From Castanea sativa (Eukaryota; Streptophyta; Magnoliopsida; Fagales; Fagaceae), in contig NC_134017.1 of the NCBI RefSeq assembly GCF_040712315.1, forward strand, positions 22,097,822 through 22,161,821: DNA of 64,000 nt, read 5' to 3'. The notes under the pieces were generated by a model. That model was not told the DNA's origin. It did no database searches and worked only from the letters and a program-made list of their open reading frames with translations. Position numbers and translations under genes: made by a program. Each line of letters begins with the position of its first letter. Positions within the stretch are counted from its first letter, which is position 1. Below, piece after piece: positions 1 through 11,699 of this stretch.

Positions 1-3000
1 GAAGGAATAAACTCTGCAATAAATGGAGGGTCTAAAGTTGGAGACCTAGAATCAAAGTGAAGGACCGCTGCCCCTATAGTTGCATGCTTTTTTGCTTCTG
101 GTGAATCTGGACCTAAGTGAAGAGATAATGCCTTATAGTAGCTGGAATTGGGCAACTTCAATGAAATGCCTCTGCTTTTGCTCGATCAAATGCAACCTCT
201 ACGAATGTTAGTGAAATTGAATCCCCTAGAAATGGATTTTTATCTGGGAATGACTCGCAATCCGATACCTCCGCTACTCTATCTATTGCTTATTACTATG
301 CCTCTGCTTTCCTTGCGGTCTTGCCCTATCTTTCCTTTTCCTTAGCTATGAGCTTTAGATCTACTGTTGTTTGCTATGCTCCTACTACCTTCTGTTTTGC
401 CTACACTACCTACGCCTCTCTTGTCCTGGAGTTGCTCATGCTTTATATAAGGATAGAGATGCTGATAGCTTTCCAATGAGATCCGCTACCTTAGTTGTCA
501 ACAAGCTTACTGGCATCACAACCTAACTTTGGAACCGTGGATAAAGTTTAAATAGGCTATTATTCTCAAGATGGAAGGAATGCTAGGCAGAGTACTTTCC
601 CCTTTGTTACTACCTTTCTTGCTGCTGCCTTCACTACATAAAATCCTTATTCTAGCTTTCTAACCAACTCTAGAATGTCGAATAGGAAAAGGGAGAGATG
701 CTAACTAGCGAGATAGTGGCTAAGGAGATAGAACTTTATATTAAACAACAAAATCAACTAACTCGGCTACTAAAAGATTGAAAATTTCAGAATTCCTTCC
801 ACTCGGGAAATATGTACGGGATATTGCATTGGTTATCGAATTGGAAGGGACACTAAGTGAGTTAATGGCTATTGAGCAGGTTTAGCTCTAAAGCTTGCTC
901 GAGCTGGGATTCCAACGGGTCCATAAATGGGTTTTGAGTCTCAAATATGAAGGTATGCCACAGGCTTTCAACCTGGGAAGGATTCTGAGCTCCCCCATCT
1001 AGCAGGTCAAGCATGGGGACCTAAGGGTGAGTGATTTAATGCATTGTGTTTACTCTCTAGCATGGATTGTAGGTAGGGATACTCTAGGTGAGAAATGTTC
1101 TACTTATGTGCAACATTTATACTAGCACCCACGTGCGCCATCTTCTTCTTCTTCTTCTTCTTCTTGTTCCTATTTCAAAATGGAATGAGAGGAATCCAAT
1201 AAGAAGAGAGCGAGAGGGAGAAGTCCCAGTTGATTGATCCCTTTGGTCGTCCCGAGTGTCTTGTGTGAAGAGTCCTTGTAGTGGAAGTGTTGCTTCTCAT
1301 TTGGTACCTTGCCTTTAACAAGCCAATCAACCAGGCCCAAGAAATGATTTTAGGGGAAGCTCATCCGTCTTGTTCTCATCTTAAGAGAAGGCCCAAGCTA
1401 GTAGAAGGAAGAGCTAACTTATGGCTAGAGATTCTTAGGTCATTTCCTTTATCTAAATAAGTTATCTGTCCCGTAGTGAGTGTGAGACGGAGAAGGATTC
1501 GCTCATGAATTCATTCAATCAGGAAGAAGGAGGGTAGGCGTAACTTGACATAACTCGAAGGAAAGGATATTTGATGAATACTTCTTGTACCAAACTGAAC
1601 AGAAAGGCTATTTGTTGAATGCCTCCTCTTCTACCCGATGGATGGTCCCTACTTCTTTCGTAGCCCAGCTCTAAACCATCAACAACATCAAACAACTGGA
1701 AGAATCTTTCCACACTAGGATAAATGAGGAACCAATACTATGAGTAGATATGGGAATCTTTTCTCTCTATTGGAAAAAACTTATAGTGAGGTAAGGATCA
1801 AGGTAAGTCCTTACACTAGGATCTCTTCTCTCTACTCAGCTCTTAGCCTAGCAAGAGGAAGAGCAAGACGAGAGAGAGAGAATTAGTTAAAATCTATCCT
1901 AGCGTGCTCTAAACCTACAGTGAACTAGCTACTTGCCTCAAGTAGCTAGTCTCCTGAATGAAGCAAGCCAAGATCAATGGATGGGCATCCAGTCAAGTAC
2001 CCATAGTCCGATTACTAATCATGGATGAGCCTCCTTTACGGATGCAAAGAACTCCTGCACCTTATTTCATGAATTATTTGTTTTATTCTTCAGGCTTCTT
2101 TCGATCTGCTTGACATCATTTCTCTCTACTCCAAGTATTCCGAAGTATGTTCCTCCTTTTGTGGTTCTTCAGGTGCATTATTCACCGAGCTCGAGGGCAA
2201 TGCGCCTTCCCCATTGATCACCATGACTTGTCCTATTACTTCAGGGATTTTGATAGAAAACCCTCTTAGTTTTGAGTAAGGGAACCTATTCTGAAAGGTT
2301 ATTCTTCCTCTTTTCCCCATCTTACTAATCATAATGAAGGGGCAGGCAATCGGTTAAAGGTATTCCCAAGTAGGAATTCCGGCAAACACCAAGAAGTATC
2401 CATTCTTAGCATAAAGAAATAGCTAGCTTTTAGAGAATCTTTCCTCTTCAATTATGCACGATTTACTGGGGTTGTCCTCCTTTCTTGGGAGTTAAGCGAT
2501 GATTTGGGTAAGCTTCCTAAGGGTATGGCTTCACTGGGGCGACTAAGGGCACACCCAACCAAAAGGTAGGTAAAAAGGGTCTCCTTTGGTACAATCTCCT
2601 CCGTCGGGTCTATCCCATACGGTTGTTTTCAACAAGTAATGCAATCAAAAAGCATTCTGCGAACGAATTCTTTCATAACCTTCATAAATAGAGCAGAGCA
2701 AAAAGAAGACTCACTACTCAATTCAAAGGCGACACCCCTTGCTGCCTTTACAAAGATTTCCCTTCTTTGCTTCTTTTGTTTGAAATAGGACCAGACGGGG
2801 TATAATCAGGTTATAAAGAAAGAAATCGCCAGGCCAGAGCGGGGGATTGTCCTGTCCTCCTCACTGACCACAAAGAAGATGGCTCTATCGCTAAGCAGGC
2901 CGGCGAAGAGGACGCCAAATGCCTAAACAAGACAAAAACCTACTATATGCTTAACACAAACTTTCAAGTCCTCCCTCTAGCACATGGGGATCGGCCCTAC

Positions 3001-3012
3001 GCATTGGGGACG
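1..3012. other. Candidate nuclear insertion of mitochondrial-type DNA (NUMT)
   Basis: No gene is recognised here. The stretch differs from the rest of the window: it is less A/T-rich, lacks long A or T runs, and is full of short purine and pyrimidine clusters of the kind common in angiosperm mitochondrial spacers. The open frames are short and look random. It stops abruptly at about 3013, where LINE homology starts in mid-element. The mitochondrial origin is inferred from style alone; an old chloroplast or unknown nuclear segment is possible. Confidence 0.45.
1141..1165. repeat. (TCT)n microsatellite
   Basis: About eight uninterrupted TCT units lie within the mitochondrial-like segment. Confidence 0.9.
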
Positions 3013-4552
3013 AAGCCGGTCTGACTCATATGCTATCCATGAGAGTCATTGGAATGTCAAGAGTTCTATTTAGGTAGGACGCAAAGGCATGGAATGGATT
3101 CTTTCTTGCTTTGCCGATATACGTGATTGGGTTCCAGGGAAGGAATTCTTCTATAAGAGATTTTGGGAAAATAATAAGTTGCTGGAATTTTGTGGTAGAT
3201 CAAATAAGGCTAGTCTTTTTATGGTTATAGCAATTTTCTATGGGGGAGCTAGGCGAGGTTGTATCATGATCCTAGAAAGCATCAATTGTTCTGGGTGGTC
3301 TTCGTTTCAGAAAGAATTGGGGGTTTTCCTCACCGGTGAGAAGCCAAGGCGGGGAAGGATGACTCTAGTCATTTTTGGAGGTGCTAGTCCGTCAAATGGA
3401 GGTGGCTGGAATGGGCAAAAAATTCATAATTATGGGAATCTACAAAATACTAGGATTTTTGAAAAGTTGGGAGTTAGTTTGAAAATGAACGTGATCCTAG
3501 GAGATTCTGCCGTTAATAATTCTATTATAAATGCTAGACCCACATGTGCATTTAGTTATAAGTTGACTACTGCAACTTTGGCGTTAAGAATTTTCAAACT
3601 TGAGGGAGGCAAACGATGTATTTCTTGGATGGGGCCTAATGACCGTGGGCTTAATAACGAAGGTGGGCTTGGGGCTTGCATTGTTCTTAATGAATCTTAA
3701 GGGCCCGATAGGGCTTGCAATGTTTCTTGGATGGGGCCTAATAACCATGGGCTTGATAAGGAAGTTAGGCCTATTCCTAATTCTGTAATTGGGAAAGCCC
3801 ATTTCACGATCTCTAAGGACCCGAAGGGCAAAGGCCTTTCAGCCTTGTGTCCATCAGATGTTTCTCTGGGGTTCGCTTCAAGAGACAAATTGGTGGGTGA
3901 GTGCTCAAGGGTTGCTGAGAGGGTGTTGATGGTTGCTATGGATGATTCAGTGGCTGATAAATGGATTGAGACGAGGCGCAATACGTCCAAGATGCTACCT
4001 GACTCCATCACGACTCAATCTTCCGCTGGCATTGATAGCGAGCCCAATCTCATAGCCGATATTCACGGTTTCAATAGTGAGGTGATCTCGGTTTTAGCGG
4101 GGATGGAGGCATTGATCAGATGCTCGAACAACGATGATGCAAAAGTACTTTATTAGCATTCTTGGGTGGATTAGAATAGATTCGTGCCTCTGACCAACTT
4201 GGGTAACAAGGTGGGTTTTTAGTTTAAGGAGGGGGGAGTTTTAGAGGAGCTTTTCAGTGAGTGTGATCAACAGTAGGTTACTCAATAAGCTGATGAGGTG
4301 TTGCCGAACTCTGGGGTTATTTTTGGATTACAACAACTTGACTCAGAGCTATTTCTTCTTTCATTGTTCACAATGGTGGTGTCAGTAGTGGGTGTGGCAG
4401 TTTGGAGAATGAGAATCGTATTTTGGAATGTCCTCCGTTGTCTCTTTGGGATCCTAATGATTCTAGTGAGTTGTTATTGGCTCAGGAAATTGCAGAGGGT
4501 GAATTTGGGGTGGCAGAGACAAAAAATTCGAAATGGGTTTCCCAATAGTTAA
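3013..4552 (+). pseudogene. LINE ORF1-like (DUF4283-type) remnant, copy A
   Basis: Open pieces at 3089-3700, 3731-4156 and 4298-4552 make up a broken ORF1. The start of the first piece (WILSCFADIRDW, then GKEFFYKRFWENNKL) resembles the N-terminal domain plant L1 ORF1 proteins share with DUF4283, which in the family binds RNA. Inside it, a segment of about 100 bp beginning with the codons for SWMGPN is present twice (about 3619 and 3722), and copy B has the same duplication, so it is older than the A/B split. No intact zinc knuckle is visible. Confidence 0.7.
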
Positions 4553-4859
4553 AGAGTTTTTGTAAACTTTCCGATTGTGAAACATGAAGCTCAATGTGTG
4601 GCTCTGTTTTGCCTTCTTGAACAGGAATGTCTTGCTACAAGAAAGGAAGGGAGGGGTGCCTAAACGTCCTGCAAATTAAGGGAAGAAAGGTCCTAGAGAG
4701 CTTAGGGGTCCTTGGGCAGTAGAGACAGAAAATTTCGGGAAGAAAGGTCTAATTGTCCTGCAAATTTCGGGAAGAAAGGTCTCAGAGAGCTTAGAGGGTT
4801 GGCTTCTGTTATCAACTATGATGAGTTATCTTCTAGTGGGAGAAACAGAGGTTCTTTGA

Positions 4860-7800
4860 ATGTTCAAGGGCCATAAGTGTTTATAAGCGAATTTACGACT
4901 CTTATCATGGAATGTTAGAAGACTTAAACAACCCTCGAAGGCGAGAAGTTTGTAGGAATCTTTTGAAGGAATGGAAGTGTAATATTTTCTGCTTCCTGGA
5001 ATGTTGTTTGAAGTCTCTAGGGTAGTCCTTTCATTGATTGGGCGGTTTTGGATGCAGTTTAGACTTAAGGAGGAGTTTTACTGGTTTGGGATAAAAGGGT
5101 GTTTGAAAAAGTTGACGTTATTGTATGAAACTTTTCTATTAATGTTTTAGTGAAGGGGGGGTTATGGATGGTTTTGTATGGACCTGTACAGGGGTATATA
5201 GCCCTAATGACGATAGACGAAGGGCTGCTTTATGGGAGGAGTTGGCACGTGTGCGCGCTTGGTTGACCATAGCATGGTGCTTAATCGGTGATTTTAACAT
5301 TATTAGATATCCAAGTGAGAGACTTGGATGTGATTCTTTCAGTCTAGCTATGTTTGCTTTTTCTGATTTTATTGAGGATAATTATCTTGTCGATTTACCA
5401 TTAGAGGGGGCTTCTTTTACCCGGTTTAAGAAATAGTGACACCTATGTCTAGAATTGACAGGGCTTTGGTATAATTGGATTGGGAGGATCATTTTGGGAA
5501 TGTATCTCAAACGGTGCTTCCCTGGGTTATTTCAGTTCACTGTCCATTGTTGTTGGCCATCCTTGTTGGAAGCTGGTGGTTTTTGTAAGCGCTGGTGTGC
5601 CTTTAAATTTGAGAACATGTGGTTGAAAGCTAAGGGTTTTGTTGAGAGAGAGTTCAACAATGGTGGAACGGGTACTGCTTTGTGGGTTCTCCTAGTTTAT
5701 TTTAGATAAAAAACTAAAGGCTCTCAAACTTGATCTCAAGAAGTGGAATAGGGAGGAATTTGGAGACCTGGCCTTTAGGAAAATAAGTTTGCTGTTTGAA
5801 TTGCTAGGGCTTGATGCTATCAAAGTGGTGCGGTGTTTCTTCAATGAGGAACAGTCCCACCATATATAGATTAGAGGGGATATTGAATATTAAGCTTCTT
5901 TGTAGGAGATTTTTTTGGAGACAAATCCCGTGTCTTGTTTGTGAAGGAAGGGGACAACAATACTTGTTCCTTTCATAGATTAGCAAATTCCCATAGAAGA
6001 TCTAATCAGATTAACAATATTTGGTGGATGGAGTTATATATGAGGATGAGATGGATGTGCGTTCTCAGGTGGTTTAGTTCTATCAGGTTGTGTATCAGGA
6101 GACTGAAACAAGGCGCCCCTTTATGGATGGGTTGTATTTTTCTTGTATTAAGGAGGAAGAGAGGTTGTCCTTAGACAAAGTGTTCTCTAAGGAGGAAGTC
6201 ATCCAGGTTTTGAATGAAATGGAGAGGATAAAACCCCTGGTCCCGATGGATTCACTATGCCTTTTTTCCATAAATGTCAGTGTTGTAGAAAAGGAAGTTA
6301 TGGCTTTTTTTGAACACTTTCACCATCACTTTGTGTTTGAACGGTCTATGAATGCCTCCTTTATTACTTTAATTCCTCATAAGAGTATTTCTTTAAATAT
6401 TAAAGATTTTAGGCCTATTAGTTTGGTGGGTAGCATGTACAAGCTATTATCTAAGGTGTTGGCTAATAGATTGGGGGCAATTTTGGATAATCTTATTTCT
6501 GAGTCTCAAAATTCCTTTGTTGGTGAGAGGCAAATTTTGGATTTTGTGCTCATTGCCAATGAATGCCTAGATAGCAGGTTGTAGATTCATTTATCGAGAG
6601 TGGTTTGCAAGCTTAACATTGAAAAAACCTACGATCATGTTAATTGGGATGCCTTCTTCTACTTGTTGGATAGAATGGGTTTTAGGGTGAAATGGAGTGG
6701 GTGGATTAAGGCATGTGTCACTTCTATCCAGTTTTCTATCCTAGTGAATGGATCCCCTGAAGCTGTTTTTGGAAGCTTAGGGGGTTTAAGACAAGGTGAT
6801 CCTTTATCCCCTCTCCTTTTCCTTTTGATTATGGAAGTCTTAAGCAGGATTCTGAGAAAGACTGAGAATTGTGGTTAGATTCATGGTTTTCAAGTGGGAC
6901 TAGTGAACTCTATTGGTGTTCGCATTTCTCATTTATTGTTTGCGGATGACACTATATTATTCTGTGATGCTTCTAGGGAGCAATTGTTGTCTATAAGGTT
7001 GGCCTTGTCGTGTTTTCAAGCTTTTACGGGTTTGAAGGTTAATGTGGGGAAGGGGGAGATTGTCCCTACTAGGGCGGTGAATAATCTGATTGCTTTGGCT
7101 GATATTCTTAGTTGCAAAGTAGGAAGTTTGCCTATAAAATACTTAGGGATGCCACTTGGTACTTCTTTTAAGACAGTTTCTATTTGGAATCCCATTCTGG
7201 AGAAGATGGAGAAGAAATTATTGGGATGAAAGCGCCTTTATTTATCAAAGGGTGGTCGACTCACTTTATCAAAGAATACTCTTTTTACCCTTCCTACTTA
7301 TTTTTTTATCTTTATTTACTATTCCTAAAGTTGCAGCTAATAGACTAGAAAGAATCTAGAGAAATTTTTTATGGGGTTCTTCTGAGGGGAGTTTCAAATA
7401 ACCTTTGGTAGCTTATGACAAAGTTTGCTTACCTATTGAAGTGGGTGGTTTAGGGATAAGGAATGTGGTGTCTTTTAATCAAGTTTTATTAGGGAAGTGG
7501 TTGTGGAGATATGGTCATGAAGTTACTCATCTTTGGTGGAGGGTTATATCCACTAAATATGGGGAGGTTTATATCCATTAAATATGGGGAGCGTAAAGGG
7601 GGTTGGAGTACTAAAGTTTGTAGGAAGACTCATGGGTGTGGTTTGTGGCGTTGTACTAGTGAAGGGTGGGAGAGCTTTTCTATGCATTTTTCTTCTGTTG
7701 TGGGTGATGGTACCCAAATCCTATTCTGGCATGATGGATGGGTTGGGGTTGATTCCATTAAAACCCTATAACCTGAGCTATATGTGATTTTGGTTGATAA

Positions 7801-8504
7801 GGAAGCTAGGAGGGGGATAATGTTAGATATTGGAACATGAGGTTTTATAGGGATTTTAAAGACTAGGAGCTTGCTCCATCTTTGTCTCTACTTGAATTTG
7901 TTCAAGCTCATCTTCCACAAGGAGTAGGCAGCGATTCTTTGTATTAGGGCCTTAATGGAAGTGGCAAATTTAATACTCATTCCTTTTATAATGAGTATCT
8001 TTTCTTGGAAGGGTATTTGGAAAGCAAAGGTTCTAAAAAGGGTGGCTTTTTTTTTTGTTTTTTTTTTTGTTTTGGTGTGGATAGCAACTCATGATCGCAT
8101 CCTTACTTTGGATAATCTCATGCTAAGGGGTCGCTCTTTGGAAAATCACTGCTGCATGTTTCGATGCAATGGGAAATTTGTGAATCACCTCCTTCTTCAC
8201 TGTCATGTAGCGCATTCTTTATGGGTTTTTATGCTCCAGGCTTTTGGTATTTAATGGGTCTTGCCTAGCTTTGTGGTAGAAGTATTATTTTGTTGGAGTC
8301 ATTGGCTTGGGAAGTATAATACAGATATTTGCAGATTGTTTGATGTGGACTATTTGGACGGAACGAAACCGTCATTCCTTTGAAGATTCTGAGAAGTCTT
8401 TGGTTGAGTTAAAAGGCTTGTGTCAGCGTAGCCTTTTTAATTGGTCTTGGTGTCGGGGTTTTACAAATTGTTCTTTCTCTTCTACAGTTTTTCTCTTCTC
8501 TTAG
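4860..8504 (+). pseudogene. LINE ORF2 remnant: endonuclease, reverse transcriptase, C-terminal zinc domain
   Basis: The parts are in the usual L1 order. Endonuclease pieces lie at 5164-5436 (GVYSPND and WCLIGDFN). Reverse transcriptase follows at 6090-7229, with NIKDFRPISLVGS (fingers), [13 protein letters not shown] and the catalytic [11 protein letters not shown] at about 6940-6970. A zf-RVT region at 7955-8254 has LTLDNLMLRGR and a Cys/His cluster near CCMFRCNGK and LLLHC. The product would nick target DNA and prime cDNA synthesis there. Frames shift several times and stops occur, for example after the endonuclease piece, so no functional protein is made. Confidence 0.88.
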
Positions 8505-8638
8505 TTTAGTTTCCTGATTATTGTTCTATATGTTTTTGGTTTTGCTGTTGTTCATCCTCATGAACAAATTGTATGTTTCTTTTTTTATTTTTTCATCAAT
8601 AATAGTTCTCATATTAACTATCAAAAAAAAAAAAAAAA

Positions 8639-8755
8639 GTTTTAGGGTTTAGGGTATTAGATGTAGGGTTTATGGTTCAAGATTTAAGGATTTTGGGTTT
8701 AGGATTTAAGGTTTTGGGTCAAGAGTTTAGGGTTTTAGGCTTCAAGGTTTTAGAT
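8639..8755. repeat. Degenerate telomere-like (TTTAGGG) repeats
   Basis: Repeated variants of the plant telomere unit TTTAGGG (tttaggg, tttatgg, tttaagg, ttttggg) directly follow the LINE poly(A). The same tract with the same imperfections follows LINE copy B at 51855-51970, and a third lies at 37397-37520. Confidence 0.8.
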
Positions 8756-9845
8756 CCATAGACCTATGCATTCATTTGTCATCACTTTAGATAGATTATA
8801 TTTTTTGTTCACATGTTCATGCACCTCACATGCCCATGCATTCATATATAATATGTTATTCTATGCTTTGGAAAAATTGCAATTTAGTTTCCTAACCATT
8901 GCCATGCAATCACATGCCTAGATATACATACTTTTTAATGTCATTTTCTAAAATAAATTGTTCACATACCAATGCATTTCACTTGTCATCTCATAGGGTA
9001 AACTATATGTGGTTACATGCTCACATATCCATGCATTCATTTGTCATCACGTAGGATAGATTATATTTTATGCTCACATGTTCGTGCACCTCACATGCCC
9101 ATGCTTTCATATATCATATGTCCTCACTTGCTCATATGTTTGTGCATTTTACTTGTCATCCCTTAGGTTGATTGTACATGTTCACATGCTTCTAAAATTT
9201 TTCAAATGTCAAAATTTTAAGTCATCCATTTGTCAGCATTAAACCATTATATCCCTTTGTTGTCTCTTTGTACGTTTTTGCACGAGAAAAATGCATTGAT
9301 GGGAAAAAGTGCAAATGAACTTGTTATGCTATGCTTTGGAATGAGGTTAGTTGTATTTAATTTAAGAATGCAATTTACTTTCCGAACCAATGCCACACAA
9401 TCACATGCACAACTATACTCTTTAGTGTTATTTTCTAAGATAAATTGCTCAAATGCCCATGCATTTCACATGTTATCTCATTGGGTAGACTATATGTGGT
9501 CACATTCTCACATATCAATACATTCATTTGTCATCACTTAGGATAGATTATATTCAATGCTTGCATGTTCATGCACCTCACATGCCCATGCATTCATAAA
9601 TCATATGTTCTCACTTGCCCCTATGTTTATGTATTCTACATGTCAACGCTTAGGTTGATTATACATGTTCACATAAAAAGGATTTCCTACCAGGATAATA
9701 AAATTTTCCAATGACATTCTTCTCACACTTTATAAACATTTAACCATTGTATCCCTTTGTAGTCTCTGTGTCTTTTTGTAGAGAAAAATACATTGAAGGG
9801 AAAAAATGCAAACCGAACTTTATGCTCTGCCTTGGTATTTCAATT
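8756..9845. repeat. Tandem repeat of about 485 bp, array 1
   Basis: A long unit recurs in tandem. The landmark aggatagattatat is at about 9050 and again at about 9535, and aaattgctca at about 8955 and 9442, so the period is about 485-490 bp with about two units. Inside a unit, short motifs such as cacatgcccatgcattcat recur. No coding potential is seen. The same family forms arrays at about 36930-47193 (interrupted) and 51971-53700. Confidence 0.75.
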
Positions 9846-9879
9846 GACTTGATTTAGAGTTCCATTCTTCCCCGGTGAG

Positions 9880-9898
9880 ATGGCTGGAACCGCTACTG
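9880..9898 (+). other. Candidate short first exon (MAGTATG...) conserved in both blocks
   Basis: ATGGCTGGAACCGCTACTG is followed directly by gtaatg, a plausible splice donor. The block B counterpart at 53732-53750 keeps the ATG, the 19-nt length and the donor, differing at a few bases. The next 450 bp are T-rich and look like a first intron of a plant gene. No continuation is recognised, so the gene is unknown; it could be chance. Confidence 0.3.
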
Positions 9899-10336
9899 GT
9901 AATGTTTTTTCTTTTCACTTTTTTATTGAGAGTGAAATGTGATTTAGATTTGGGTATTGTGGGTGGATTGGTTTTGATAGAGGAATTTTGTTTTTTGTGT
10001 TGAGGCCATTTTTCTTTTCATTTGTAGTTGAGATTTTCTACTCCCCATAGAATTGTGGCTACCTAATTGAAGTTTTTCATCGAATTTGATTCTTGATTGA
10101 CGTTTCTTGCTTTGAATGATGCTGGATTAATCTGGATAAACTATGGACTTTATTTTTTTCCTTTTCAATTAGTATGATTTCATCTTTTTATGTCTTTACT
10201 TGCTGCTACTTATTAATTTATATAAGAAGATGTAGTTTATGCCTTAACGGTTACGGATATCAATATAATTTTTATACATGGTTTTATGCCTAGCTTCAGG
10301 ATGGCTCTTTGCTTTAGTAACTGTTACATCACTGGA

Positions 10337-10505
10337 ACAAATAGTATAAGTACCACTTTGTCGTTACTTTGTGATTAGTTTTTTAATGCAATTACATAGA
10401 TTAGCCTAGTGCTATTTTCAAGAGATGGATTTCTATTAAGAAGATTTTGTCACAACTTGTTCGTTGTTCTCAGCAACTCTCATTTCTCTTAATCAATTCT
10501 AAGCA
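10337..10505 (+). repeat. LTR fragment of the 54415-57204 element family
   Basis: This stretch is close to the reverse complement of part of the LTR at 54415-54743 (read 10340-10505 against about 54455-54625). Both LTR ends are missing. No partner LTR or internal region lies nearby, so it is a truncated solo fragment. Confidence 0.75.
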
Positions 10506-11699
10506 ACAAGTTTGATAATTTTTTAGGAAAAAAAAAGAAAGAAAAGAAGATGGAGGCATTTTCAAAACAATCTTGATAAATTTGTTGAAAAAAATGAGAA
10601 ATTCAAATAAATAAAATAAAATAGGTACAGCTAAAAAATGATATTTTTCAAAATAAGATTGATAAATCGTTATATATATAAAAGACATTTTCAAAATTAT
10701 CTTGATAAATTAAAAAAAAAAAAACAATAAGAGGGTATTTTCCAAAACAAGTTTTTTTTTCCAAAAAAAGAAAAGAAAAAGAAAGATAGACATTTCCAAA
10801 ATAAGCTTGGCAAATTGTCAATCTTTTTTTGAAAGTTTTTCATTCTCCTTGTATATTTGTCATCATCTTTATACCATTTGGATTTAAACTAAATAGTGTT
10901 TTTGAGGTGACATACTTTAAATTTTAAATGACTTGGAACCACATTTGCTTTTAGGATTGTTATGCCTAACTCATCATGATGGAATTTAACGTCATTGATA
11001 TATTTGCGTTATCCAAATGACCAAAATGTTTTCACTTGATTTTATGAGAACATCCTCAAATTGGTCTTCAATATTGCTTAAAGTCACCTTTCTTTCCTCA
11101 ACTTTTCCTTTCCTAGTTGATCAAGCTAGAAGGGGGATATGGTAGTCTAGTTGATTGAGAGCCAAGTGAGGGATTTGAAGAGTTGAGATTTTGACTATTT
11201 AATGGATTTCATTCACTACTAGGAATTTAGGCCTTGGGATCATAATATGATTGATATGGTAAGTGACATTCAATTCTTTGGGTCAACTGCTTCACCTAAG
11301 CTAAAAAAGTATTTTGCTTGAATTTTTAACCAATAATAGGTGGCATTCATTGTTTTGAGTCCATACTCACACATTTCATCTCTTTGAATCATCTCCATTT
11401 AGTCATTTGAACCTCCACAATAAACTCTTTTCTCCAATGCCCACTATCCCTTGTTCACCTTGGGTGGGGCCTTCTAAATGTAGCATCTTTTAACTTAGTT
11501 TCTCACCACTTAAAAATCAAAAAGAAATATTAAAACAAAGAAGAATAAATAGAAGAAAATGCAAATATCTTTGAAACTAAATTTGGTGATCTTTCCTAAT
11601 TCTCCTTTGAACTACGACAGACCTGATTCCATCTTGGATATGTAGGCAACCTATTAAAAAGTTTGCGCTTTTAGGGCTTTTTTGCTGGTTCAGATTGAC
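10506..11699. other. A/T-rich spacer with degenerate repeats (10540-10830)
   Basis: Between 10540 and 10830, about five imperfect copies of a unit of about 60 bp containing ttttcaaaa and cttgataaat are separated by A-runs. From 10831 to 11699 I see no gene, only A/T-rich DNA upstream of the MLN51 copy. Confidence 0.5.

Larger units (their letters stand above)
3013..8638 (+). mobile_element. LINE (plant L1-type non-LTR retrotransposon), copy A
   Basis: Both LINE proteins can be followed in pieces: a DUF4283-like ORF1, then endonuclease, reverse transcriptase and a C-terminal zinc-binding region. It ends in a poly(A) run at 8622-8638. It is cut short at the 5' end relative to copy B (47194-51854): it begins inside ORF1 right where the mitochondrial-like DNA ends. 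Many stops and frameshifts break the frames, so it is dead. The 3' flank is telomere-like DNA, as for copy B. Confidence 0.9.

Noticed and set aside
1..3012. Mitochondrial protein or tRNA genes within the NUMT-like DNA
   Set aside because: None of the short frames gives a recognisable mitochondrial protein, and no tRNA fold was evident by eye.
8756..9845. Evenly recurring cacatgcccatgcattcat motifs considered as a CRISPR-like array
   Set aside because: Spacing is irregular, the intervening sequences are themselves repeated, and the host is a plant nucleus. It is a tandem satellite-like repeat.
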